From contig NC_134283.1 of assembly GCF_949628215.1 (NCBI RefSeq), positions 23,848,975-23,912,974 on the forward strand: 64,000 nucleotides of DNA, written 5' to 3'. Origin of the DNA: Phalacrocorax aristotelis. Taxonomy: Eukaryota > Chordata > Aves > Suliformes > Phalacrocoracidae. A program made the translations under genes and the position numbers. Shown here in pieces: positions 28,439-38,748 of this stretch. The notes below the pieces were generated by a model. The model did not search any database and was not told the origin of the DNA. It saw nothing but the letters and a program-made list of their open reading frames with translations. Numbering within the stretch: the stretch's first letter is position 1; each line of letters opens with the position of its first letter.

Positions 28439-28486
28439 GCTCTGCTTTCTCCTTGGAGGCAAAGCGAAAGCAGAGAACTGCCTGCG
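28439..28486 (+). promoter_or_regulatory. ADGRG1: ADGRG1 5' UTR segment before the start codon
   Basis: A strong acceptor (CCTTTTGTACCCTTCTAG) ends at 28438 and the ATG follows at 28487. So 28439-28486 is the untranslated start of the first coding exon, spliced from an upstream leader. Confidence 0.65.
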
Positions 28487-31400
28487 ATGAAGGTCCTCCT
28501 TCTGTTCCTTCTCTCCCTCCTCCAAGGTAGGCTGTCCTCAGCCACGTCCTGCCCTAGCCTGAGGGGCCAGGTTTGGTCTGCTGGATGTAATTGGCAGGCC
28601 CAAAATACTGGGAGGGCATCAAGGGGCATTTGCAGCCATGGCTTCCACAGAGGTGAAATGTCTCATGGACTGACATGCCTCTGGTGGGGACTCTGGGGCA
28701 GGATGAGCCTTTTCCAGAATAAGGAGATGGTCTTCATCCATCGTATCTGGAGATGGAGAGCTCCTCTGTTGGTCTCTGCCAATGCAGGTGGTGGCACCAA
28801 GACATAGGAAGTCCTGCTGCCCCAGGAGCCTTGGCTCCCTGGCAAACCCTCCCAGCATGGCCATGAGGACATGGGGAGGTGGCCAACATCACATACCCCA
28901 TCTAGGATGGGGTCAGGATGTCTGGGGCAGAGAGCCTGGCATGCCACAATGACAGCTGCTGTGGGGGTGTGGTATTTGCTGGGGGTGGCTGCCCCTCTGG
29001 CTGAACTGGCATCTCCATGTGCTTGTGCAACGCAGGGATGGGAGCCAGCAGCCACCGGGAAGAGGACTTCCGCTTCTGCGGTGACCGAAACCAGACCCAG
29101 AACAGCTCTGTCATCTATGAACATGGCCCTGCCACCATCTCCATTGAGAACACAGCCCAAGCGCTGATAATAAAAAGGCCCTTTTTGCCAAACAAGAGAA
29201 ATTCTTACTACAAGTACAGCTTGCCCCCTGCTTTGGGCAGGTATCGCTTCTGCGTCTACTGGTTCAAGGCCAACAGGACCCTGAGGCTGGCATATGGGAA
29301 GCAGAACTTCCTCCTGGGTGGGGACCCATCCAGCAGCATCACCCAGGGGAAGGAGAGTCAGAAGACTGAAAGAATTGGCACCTCCATCTTCAACGTGTCT
29401 TACATCTCAGAGGGTGGGAAGAACACCTCCCTTGACAGCGCACCTGTATACTTCTTCCGCGGTAAAGACAGTTCAATGTTATTTTAAAGAAATAAAGGTT
29501 TCATTTCATCCCAAGCCCATTCTCTAGCCATCAGCGAAGCATTGGTGGTATCCCAGCACCACTAGCTGTATGTGCTACAGCATGATGGTGTGAAGACATA
29601 GCTGAAGGGTGATGGAAGGGGACATAGGTTTACTTGAAGCAGCCCAAAGGCAGCCCCCAGTATCCAGGCTCTCCAAAGATGAAGACAGAGATTTTAAAGT
29701 CTTTTGCACCCTAAAATCCTGGGAAACTATTGGCTTTGCAGAGGTCTCTGAAGGTCCCATCTGCACTGCTAGACACCTAGCTACCCTCAGCCAGCCTAGT
29801 CCTGATGCCCTTGGTGGGAGCCAAACTCTGAGTGGCAAGAGAAACTCTCTGGGTTGGGGTATCCATCAGCTCCCCTGGCTTGGGGTCACCTTGAAGCCCT
29901 CTGCTTTCTGCTCCCACCAGGGCTGTGCCCAGTGGTTCGGGGCACGGGGAAGTTGGCTTTGCCTGTGCATCTCATGGCGTTTCCTTTCATGTGCCTATCA
30001 GCCTCTCCAGAGAGCATGCCCATCTGGGAGCAAGATGTGGAGGAGCAGCTCACTGCCTTGGACAGCCTCATTGCCCAGCCCCTGGTGCCGGCTGCAGGAG
30101 CCACGGAGCAGCGGGTGCTTCGGCGGTGAGTTCCTGGCTCATGCAATTCCTGCTGCTGCCACTACAGTGCCCGCTGCATCCTGCTCACTGCACCCCTTCC
30201 CCGACAGCAAACTCAGGGAGCTGGAGAAGACACTGTCCAAAGTGGAGCTTGAAGGGCAGAATCAGACCTTTGGGAAGGCCACTGTGCGTGCGACTGTCTT
30301 GAGGGTCCAGCCCACTCAGGCTCCTTGGCACCTAGCCTTTGCTTCCCAAAGAGAGGTGGGTCCTGGGCAGCCTGCCCTGGTGGTCTTGGTCTGCCAGCAT
30401 CCTCTCCCAACCTCCTGATGAGTCTCTCCTTTCAGGAGGGTGAAGAGGTTCATGGGTTCGCGGTGGACCTGCCGAGCAGCCTATTCATGATGGCGAAGGA
30501 GAGGGAGGAGGTGGTGGAGCACAGGGTGCTCCTCATGGATATCAACAGCCAGACCATGTTCCAGGTAAAACCCACATGTGTGGCATGGTGGGGTGTCCCC
30601 GCCATGCTGGGGGCTTTGGTGGTACAGTGTGGCAGGGATGCCACCCAGACCAGGGTGTTGGTGCTTGCTTGGAGAAGATGCTTCAAAGATGAGATAGAAG
30701 CTTGATGGGGAAAGAAGCATGGGATCTCCTTCATTGGGACTCTCACCCACTTCATGCCCAGCAGCAATCCTTTCCCATGCTACCATTGCCTCCTCTTCTC
30801 CCACAGGATGAAAACAGCAGCCACGTCCTGGGTGACAAGGTGATCGGCATCTCCCTGGTGGACACGGTGGTGGCCAACCTCTCTGATCCAGTGGTCCTCA
30901 CTTTCTTCCATGACCAGCTGCCGGTAGGTGGAGAAACAGCCTCATTGAACCTGGTCCTACCAGGAATGGAGGAGCAAGGAGGGCTCAGGCCTTGCCAGCC
31001 TACAAAGTGGTCACAATCCGTCAGGTCCATGCCCTTGGCCTGCCTGTACAGAGTCTGCTATGACTTCTGGGGCTGTATCATGATCATGGCTTCGCCATGT
31101 GCACTGGTGGTGATGCTGCCTGCTCCCGTCCAGGAGATGCTGCTTTGCAGATGTGTTGTCTCCAGCACAATCTCCAAGGCTGGGGAAGGCTTTGAGTTAA
31201 CAATCCCTTGGCTCATTCATGGCCCTGTCAGGTGCCTGCCCAAAGCCGAACCCCTTGTTTGAAAAAGGGGACCTGCGAGGAAGTATCTGCCTGGAGCCTG
31301 GTCCCATGATATGGGACAGTTTATCTCCTGAGGCCATCTTGCCTCCTGCCACGTTATTCCCTATCAAATGTGCTGGACAGGCAACAAAGCCACTGCTGCA

Positions 31401-34400
31401 TCCTGATCAGGGCCTGTGATTTTGTCATTGCAGAGGAATGTGACCCCACTGTGTGTCTTCTGGCAGGAGGATGCCACCGGTGAGTGCTACTGCACTTGGG
31501 TGTTAAGCCAGGCGCTGCCTTTGCTCCTTTTGTAGGGTACCACAGTCCTGCTGGTAGGAGTAAAAGTCACTCTGCACCTCCCTTCCTAGCCCCAGCTCCA
31601 TAAACCTATCGCACAGGGTTGATTTCATGTTTTCCCCTCCATAGATAACCTAAGAGCTTTCTCACTCCCTAGGGATGGGTCCTGGTGCTGAGGATGCCAT
31701 TTGAGTGTGTGTGCTTGGCATGGGACAAGCTGGGACCCCCAGCTTTGTCCTCCCCCCTACCATGGATGCTTTGCCCTGAAGATCCACAAACCCAAAGTAG
31801 ATGTTCCTGCTCCTCACCAAATGCTCTCCCTTTCTCTTGCGCAGCCAGCTCTGGGAGCTGGGACAGCTATGGTTGTACAACAGCAACAGAGAGCAGCCAG
31901 ACGGACTGCAGATGCAACCACCTCACCTACTTTGCTGTGCTGATGGTGGGTAGTGCCTTCCCACAGCTCTCTACATCGTTCCCACTGGCTGTTTTTCCCC
32001 ACCATCTCTCATTCCTCCTTCTCCTCAGGTATCCTCCCCAGAGATCACCTACATACACAGGGATTACCTCAGTATCATTACCTACATCGGCTGCCTCATC
32101 TCAGCTTTGGCATCCATTTGCACTATCTTCTTCCTCTACTTCAGGTATGTTCTGACAGGTGACCCCATGCTCCTTGTCTGCATCCTGCCTGTTGCTACTA
32201 CACCTGTGTGGGCACAGACTCTCCAAACACAGTTGGTGGCCTGGCTAGAAGATGGTGAGGGAGCCATGCTCGAAGAAAGCAGAGTTGTCCCCTCCAGAAA
32301 CCACCCTCTTTGTGAGGTTACCCACAGGGCGCTTGAAAACATCAGCTGTTTTCAATGATTTTGGAGAATCAGCTTGGTTGTTCTGGCAAGCAGAATCCTG
32401 CAAAGATCTTTTCAAGGGCCCAGTGGAGAACATGAGTGTCTTCTCCTGAGTCATGTCACTGATCCTACATGGATGATTCAGAGCTGAAGTGTGTCGCTCC
32501 CTACCCCCCATGGCCTAGACCTGAAATGCAGGGTCAGCTGCAGGGACCTGAATTTGCACATGTAACAGGTGGTCCCACCTGTGGTGTTAGGGTCTCAGTC
32601 CCTGACACCACCAGAGGGTCTCCTGGCTCTTCTGGCAGGAGCAAGTTGCCCCATGCGGAGCTGTAGGGTATTGTGGGACACCAAGGATGCTGGCAAGGCA
32701 TAGTGATGAGGTCTCCGCCACTCCTTACTTCTCCAGAAGCAAGCAGCGAGACCAGATCACAAGCATGCACATCCACATGAACCTGCTGGGTGCCATCTTC
32801 CTCCTGGACATCGCCTTCCTCATCTCTGAACACTTGGCTTCCAGCAGCAGTGAGGCAGTCTGCAGAGCTGGGGGGATGTTCCTGCACTTCTCCCTCCTGA
32901 GCTGCCTCACCTGGATGGGCATTGAGGGCTACAACCTCTACCGGCTTGTGATTGAAGTCTTCAACGCCTACCATGACCAGTTCCTCCTCAAGCTCTGTCT
33001 GGTGGGCTGGGGTGAGCATGAGGGAGGCAGAGACACCCTGAGGGTCTGGGCAATGGGGGCAGAGGGGCACTTGAGTAGGTCTTTCCCACCATCTGTGGTG
33101 ACTGGATGGGGATGGAGATGTAGCTGTGGGGGACCGGATGTCTGAGAGCAGAGGGGTGTCTCTGTTGAGAGACTCGCTGGAGAAAGAGACTCAGTGGCTG
33201 AGAGCAGAAGCTGGTGCTAGAGCAAGGGTGGGTCACCCTGGGGGTCACCCAGCAAGGGAGGCATGTAAGGGCCACTGCTTGGGGTCTTTAAATAGTAATT
33301 AATCCTCTTTTTCTGAAAGAAACATCCAGGACAGGCCAGAAAGATGGGCTTGATGCAGGAAACCCCCACACCTCTCTGCCGTGCTTTGGTCGGGAAGCCG
33401 CAGTAGGAAGATCTAATGATCTTTTGTGGCCTAAAATTCCACTACCCTGGGAGACACCCAGCTGGGGTCGGTGCAGCACAGCTCACTCCCAGGCCAGGGC
33501 TTATGCCAGGTATCTTGGTGCATGCTCCATCCTTGGTTCCCCCTTGGGAAAGAGGGCATTGGTTTGTACTCTGTATGGGGAGAAAGATGCAACAAAACTT
33601 CCCAGAAGGCCTGAGGGCTGGGGACTAGAGCGGCTGCTTCACTCTGTTCTTGCTGTGCAGGACTCCCTTTCTTCTGCGTGATGCTGATCTTCCTGACTAG
33701 CTGGACGAACTACGGCCCCTTCTCCATTCCTGTCTATGAATCCATTGGTGGCAAATCCACCAACGCAACCATGTAAGTAATGGAAAATGGGTTGCCTGGT
33801 CCCTAGTCTTAGATGAAGTCAACTAGCTAAACCTTCACTGTGTCCTACAGATTTTCCCTAGCCCACCTGTGGCTTTTTTGGGGCTTTGTGCAGGGTGGTG
33901 GTGGGGTATCCCCCCTCCGTGTTTAACTAATCTGGGTGCTGGGTTTGCACAACACCTTTGTGCTTCCCCCAACCCCTCCAGCTCCTGTCCCTGTGTGGTG
34001 ACACAGCATAACCCTCTGCCCTTTCTGCTCCCTCCAGATGTTGGATCACGAGCCCTCTGATCCATAATGTCGTGAACCTGGGTTTGTTCAGCCTGGTGTT
34101 CCTCTTTAACTCAGTCATGCTGGGGGCCATGGTCCGGGAGATTCTCCGGCAGAACAAGAAGGGCCACAGGCTCAAGCACGTCTTGGCCCTCTTTGGGCTG
34201 AGCATCCTGCTGGGCATCCCCTGGGCACTGGTCTTCTTCTCCTTCACCTCTGGCATCTTCCGCCTTGTCTCCCTCTACATCTTCACCATCATCAACTCCC
34301 TCCAAGGTGAGCCTGAGATACTGGGCTCCTCTGAAGGGCACTGGGGCTTTCATGGGGTATTGGTGAGGTGGTGATGGAGTATGAGAGGAGCCATCCCTGG

Positions 34401-34878
34401 CAGGCTGGCTTGCTTGCCCTCGACTGCTGTTGGTCCTTAGAGGGGGTTCACTCACCCTTCCTTCCCTTTGGTTGTCAGTCTCTTTTCCCAAGTAACAAGT
34501 GATAGGACGAGAGGAAATGGCCTTAAGTTGCGCCAGGAGAGGTTTAGATTGGATATTAGGAAAAATTTTTTCATTGAAAGGGTTTTCAAGCATTGGAACA
34601 GGCTGCCCAGGAAAGTGGTATTTAGAAGACATGTAGACATGTTTAGACACATGGTTTAGCGGTGGACTTGACAGTTCTGGGTTAGCTGTTGTACTCAAAC
34701 ATCGTAAGGGTCTTTTCCAACCTAAATGATTCTATGATTCCTCCCTCCTGTCCCAGGTTTCCTCATCTTCCTCTGGTACTGGACCATGGTGCTGCAGGCG
34801 AGAAAGTCCCCTGACTCGCAGAACAGCTCTGACAGTGTCAAACTGCAGCCGAACAGCAGCCAAAGCCACCTCGGCTGA
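28487..34878 (+). CDS. ADGRG1: Adhesion G protein-coupled receptor G1 (GPR56)
   Basis: Thirteen coding exons: 28487-28526, 29036-29461, 30002-30125, 30208-30355, 30436-30564, 30807-30923, 31434-31479, 31845-31945, 32029-32144, 32737-33011, 33661-33772, 34038-34306, 34757-34878. Phases join into 674 residues; human has 693. Signal peptide [14 protein letters not shown] is followed by the PLL domain start [19 protein letters not shown], close to human. Exons 3-7 encode the GAIN domain ([22 protein letters not shown]). The GPS reads [13 protein letters not shown], with the tethered agonist TYFAVLM identical to human. The seven-helix part includes [39 protein letters not shown] and [13 protein letters not shown]. 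Human GPR56 binds collagen III and transglutaminase 2, couples to G12/13 and is needed for cortical development and myelination. Its exon pattern matches ADGRG5. A CR1 tail ends 16 bases before the last exon. Confidence 0.97.
34482..34740 (+). mobile_element. CR1 LINE 3' end
   Basis: Plus-strand 3' fragment of CR1. It has the typical block GATAGGACGAGAGGAAATGG, then AGATTGGATATTAGGAAAAA, then GGAACAGGCTGCCCAGG, and it ends in ATTCTATGATTC, the family's 3' tail. It is 5'-truncated, as most copies are, and lies in the last intron of ADGRG1. Confidence 0.97.
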
Positions 34879-35396
34879 GCCCCGTGTTGGCTGCGCTGCG
34901 TCATGCCAGGGTTCCCTGTGCAGAGGATGGCCATGGGAAGGACCAACGCCGTCTGCTTTGCCACTGCACTGATCTCGTAGAACTGCTAGGAGCCCAGGGA
35001 CCCACAGCAAGGCCGTCTGCCCCTCTCCTCTGCTGGCCCCCTTCCCAATTTTCCTATCCACTGCATCCTGCTGGGCAGCGGCGCATCCCTTGGCTTGGCA
35101 TCCTTGGGGCAGGAGGGAGGGATGTTCACCTGGTCAGTGAGGGCTGCAGGAAGCAGATGGGGCAGGGACAGGGTCCCCTCCTGTGCCTCAAGGCCAGGGA
35201 TGATGGGTGGGAAAGGCCCATCTCCAGTCCTTGCTAGTGGTCACCGAGAGGGTCCTTCCCAAGCGAAGACAGAACAACTCTGCCCTCCCAATACCCTCTA
35301 GCAACTGAGATAATCTATTTTTGTTATTTTGTTGAATGTATATTTTTGGATGGTGTAGAAGTTTAATGAGCATGCCTGCACACCAGACTTGTGCCG

Positions 35397-35402
35397 ATTA
35401 AA
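35397..35402 (+). terminator. ADGRG1 polyadenylation signal (ATTAAA)
   Basis: ATTAAA lies about 520 bases after the ADGRG1 stop codon (TGA at 34876-34878) and is followed by a GT-rich stretch. It makes 34879 to about 35420 the probable 3' UTR. Confidence 0.6.
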
Positions 35403-35420
35403 GTTATTCCTGCTTGGAGT

Positions 35421-36265
35421 GCAGCTTGCTGGGGTCTATCTGCTAGGAACATTCACGGGCTCTCTGATTGGATCTGTCCCTTGGCTGGGGTTGTCCCATC
35501 CCCACGGCAGGACCTGGCATTTCACCTGCTGAGCTAGGACAGTAATGGCACTCTTGGCAGAGCACCGGCAACCTGGTGCTGTAGGGGTAAGGGTCATGGA
35601 GGGGGTGCCACGGCTCAGGAAGCTGCTGCAGTCTCCAGGGACTGTCACTACCCAGTGAAGAGAGAGGCTGGGGGAAGACAGGAACCCAAAGAAGGAGGCT
35701 TCACTGGAATCGCCTCCTTTGGTGGCTCTGGGGTCATACAGAGCACGGCTCTCCTGGCTGTGTCACTTGCAAATGCAGTACCACATCTTCCAACCCAGAA
35801 GTTCCCCTTCTGGATGATGCTCTGCCTGGTTCCCAGCTCCCTGCTGGGGCATTGGGACCTTCCTGGGAATGGGATGTTTCATCCCCAGCAGCTCGTGGTG
35901 ATGCCTGGTGGTGTACCCAGTTTGCAGGAGGGATGCCCCGACATGTTGCTGGGCTGGTGGGGGGCATTGGCCAAGAATTTGGCAGGATGGGGTTGAGAAG
36001 GGGAAGGAAAAAAGCCCTAAATCAGACAGGGGAAGTGGCCAAGGGGGAAACAATGTGGTTCTGATGGTTATTGCTGTTGCTGTGAGCTGGGGCAGGAGGT
36101 CGTTTGCCAACACCCAGAAAGGCATGAGGAGTTCGTAGAAGGGAAATGAGGATGGATCTTTCCTCAGGAGCAGCCACAAGACCCAGGGAGGAATAGAGTC
36201 ACCAGGACAAAGGGAGCAGGACATCGTGGGATGGCGGGGGTGACCAGGAGATGCCACAAAGCAGC
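35421..36265. other. Intergenic, nothing recognised
   Basis: Between the ADGRG1 end and the orphan ADGRG3-like signal exon no exon, repeat family or RNA gene was recognised. Confidence 0.5.
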
Positions 36266-37964
36266 ATGAATGTACTCCTAGGCACCATCCTACTGCTCCT
36301 GGTGCTGCCCAGTGACTGGTGGGCGAGGAGGAGATGAGCACCCTTGGCTTGGGATGCGCAAGGCCTTGGCGGGTACATTTTCCCTTGAGAAAGTGTTGAC
36401 TCAAAGACCATGGTGGGGTTTCACCCTGAAATGTGGTCAGGCCAGTGTACATCGTGGGATCTGCAGAGAGCTGGCAGAGGCAAGCAAAGCAGGGTGGGGG
36501 TTGCTGCTGGGGGCTATTTGAAAACCTAGGGCCAGCAGGCCACGGTCTCTTCTCTGAGCCACCCTGTGGGGCTGGATGCAATGATGTGTCGATGCAGGTA
36601 TGGTGGCTTTGCTTTCACCAGCCCTGACAGCTGTCCAGTTGCTTTTTGAAGCCCGTGAAACTGTACGGCTGCTCCTTTCGAACATGGCGGCTGCCAGATT
36701 CTCCTGCCTCCCACTTCCCCTCTGGCCAGGGGGAGGACTGACCACAGATTTTGGGGTTTCCCCCCATTTCCCCACATGGTCTTCTTCCAGACACTGCTGG
36801 AAGACAGGAGAGCTGGGCCAGTGAGTGGTCCCCCCCATCCCTGCCCTCGCCCTGGTGCACACTCAGTGCCACGGCACCCAGAGATCACCCCACTCCCCTC
36901 CTTCCCAGCCCTGAGGCAGGGTGACAGGCATCACCAGTGCTGCAGCATGGTGGAGTTGGAGGAGCAAGGCAATGGGACCCCCAGCCCTGTCTCGTCCTGG
37001 TGCTGCCAGGAGCTGGGGCGCTGGGGCAGCCCATGTGTGCCTGCCTGCGGGAGTGCTGGCTCAAGTAGCGGGCAGGGGTGGCAATAGCAGGGTTTGGGGT
37101 CCCAGCCCCCCACATCCACCGGTTCCACAGCCCTCCTGCCCTGCAAGCTGCTGCAGTCAGCAGGGCCAGCATTGTACAGCAGGCTGGGTGGGATGTAGGT
37201 GCTGCTCCTGAACCATCAGCAGTGCTGTCACCTGTGATGTCCTCATCACCTTCTCCCTCATGCAGGTGAGATGTACCCCGCTCCCTTGCTCGGAAGGCCC
37301 CGTGCCTTCCAAGCATCCCTCAGTCCCTGCCCAAGGGCTTGGCATGCCATGGCATGCTCTTCCTCCACCGTGCTCCATGGTTGCATCATGGCCGACATCA
37401 GCTTTACCATTCCTTGGCAAGAAGTCACGTGAAATGGTGCTTGGGAAGGAAGAGCCCTCCCTGAGGAGCTGTCCCAGCAGCAGATGGGTAGTCAGGGAGA
37501 GAAAGAGGAAGTGGAGGAGGAGGATTGTGTGGGACCTTGTGCCTCCTGCCGACGCCCAGGCTCTCCCACACTCTGGCTGTCCCAGGGGACCATGTCCCAT
37601 GGGGTGACGGTAGGTTGGGGCTCTCCTGGGAGCTGCTCCCAGCTTTGCCCTTTTTCTGCTGGGTGCTGGGGATGAGGTTCTCCCCTTTTGCCCTCAGGGC
37701 TCCTGCCAGTTGCTGAGCAAAACCCACCCGGGCAGGGCTGAATTTGTGGCAAGGTTGGTGGGTCTCAAGTAGAGAGGTGATGCTGCCAGCAAGCAACCCC
37801 ACTACTGCTGTTCTCCACTGCAGGGCCCTAGGATGCTTAACATGATGGAGAAGGGGAAGGCAGGCAAAATCCAGCTCCCCAGGGAGATATTCCAGTCCCT
37901 GAGCAGCCAGACAGCGCATGTGGTAGTGACAGTCCTCAACATCCAGCAGTTTGGCATGTTTGAG
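36266..37964 (+). pseudogene. ADGRG3-like (GPR97) remnant: signal exon plus one GAIN exon
   Basis: Two separated pieces look like parts of a third ADGRG gene. At 36266-36318 an ATG opens a signal-peptide exon (MNVLLGTILLLLVLPSD) ending in a donor (GACTG then GTGGGC). At 37824-37964 an open 141-base exon, framed by CTCCACTGCAG and GAG-GTATGA, encodes 47 residues including KIQLPREIFQSL and VVVTVLNIQQFGMFE. This resembles human ADGRG3 VRLPKSLFRSL..LAVTILDIG..LF. Its phase (0 to 0) equals that of ADGRG5 14513-14647 and ADGRG1 30436-30564. The position, next after ADGRG1, is where ADGRG3 lies in human. No exon for the GPS or seven-helix part was found before the minus-strand ZP gene starts. I read it as a gene that lost its 3' part; an unrecognised short gene or a gap in assembly are alternatives. 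Confidence 0.5.
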
Positions 37965-38726
37965 GTATGAGCTGGCATTGCTGGCATCCCTCCAGCTGAT
38001 GGCACTTACTGGGCAAAAATCTTGCTGGCAATTTATCATCATTCAGAAGGAAGAAATCTGTATGGATAGGTGTACATACACATGCATGCACATGCACACA
38101 CAGAGTAGCCCTTTCTCTGCTAATTCTGCATCTGTGTCACACAGAACCACGCAAAGTCCAGCTTTGGTGGGCAGGTATCTAGTGTGGGTACTTCTGTCTC
38201 CCCATGCACCTGGGTGACTCTCTGGGGAGGAGGAAAGCAGGAAGAAGGAACCTCCCATCCTTTTCCTACACTCCAGGTTTCTGGAAATTATTTCTCTGCA
38301 AATGAGACCATTTTAGAAATGTCTTGATCCCTTGCTCTGCGCAGAAGGGGTCTACCCCTGCCAAAATCAACCACCTGCCCAGGGTAAGAAAGACTCTGGG
38401 CAAAAAAACTAGCTAGTCCCTCCGCTCTCTGCAATCTCTAGGCCAAGTCCAGAGGCAAGGCTTGCTGCAGCTGGATCCTGCAGAGCATAGCAGCATGCCC
38501 TTGCCTACTTTTACACCAGAGCTGCTCCTCTACCCCAGCTTTCCTGGGTACGTGGTTTGAATCTAGAGAGTGTGGGCTGAGGGGGAATGAAGTCCTAAGG
38601 ATGCTACAGGGAACAGAAACACTCTGATGTGACTCATCCTTCAAGCACTGTTTGCATTCAACCACCACCTCCTTCCCCCCAAAAACCTGTAAAGACACAG
38701 GCAAGAGCCTCTCTGCTACTGCCACA
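37965..38726. other. Spacer between the ADGRG3-like remnant and the ZP gene
   Basis: In a complete ADGRG gene the GPS-side GAIN exon would follow here within a few hundred bases; none is recognisable. No other feature was seen. Confidence 0.5.
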
Positions 38727-38732
38727 TTTATT
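38727..38732 (-). terminator. Polyadenylation signal of the ZP/EGF gene (AATAAA)
   Basis: AATAAA on the minus strand begins 16 bases past the TAG stop at 38749-38751. This leaves a very short 3' UTR and supports the chosen last exon. Confidence 0.75.
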
Positions 38733-38748
38733 TGGAAACAGCCATTTT

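Noticed and set aside
32252-32511. Overlapping open frames on both strands in an ADGRG1 intron
   Set aside because: No exon boundaries in phase and no family resemblance; treated as intron.
36776-37269. Missing middle exons of the ADGRG3-like locus
   Set aside because: Several acceptor-like AGs open short frames, but none resembles the ADGRG3 N-terminal region or has the needed phases with a good donor.
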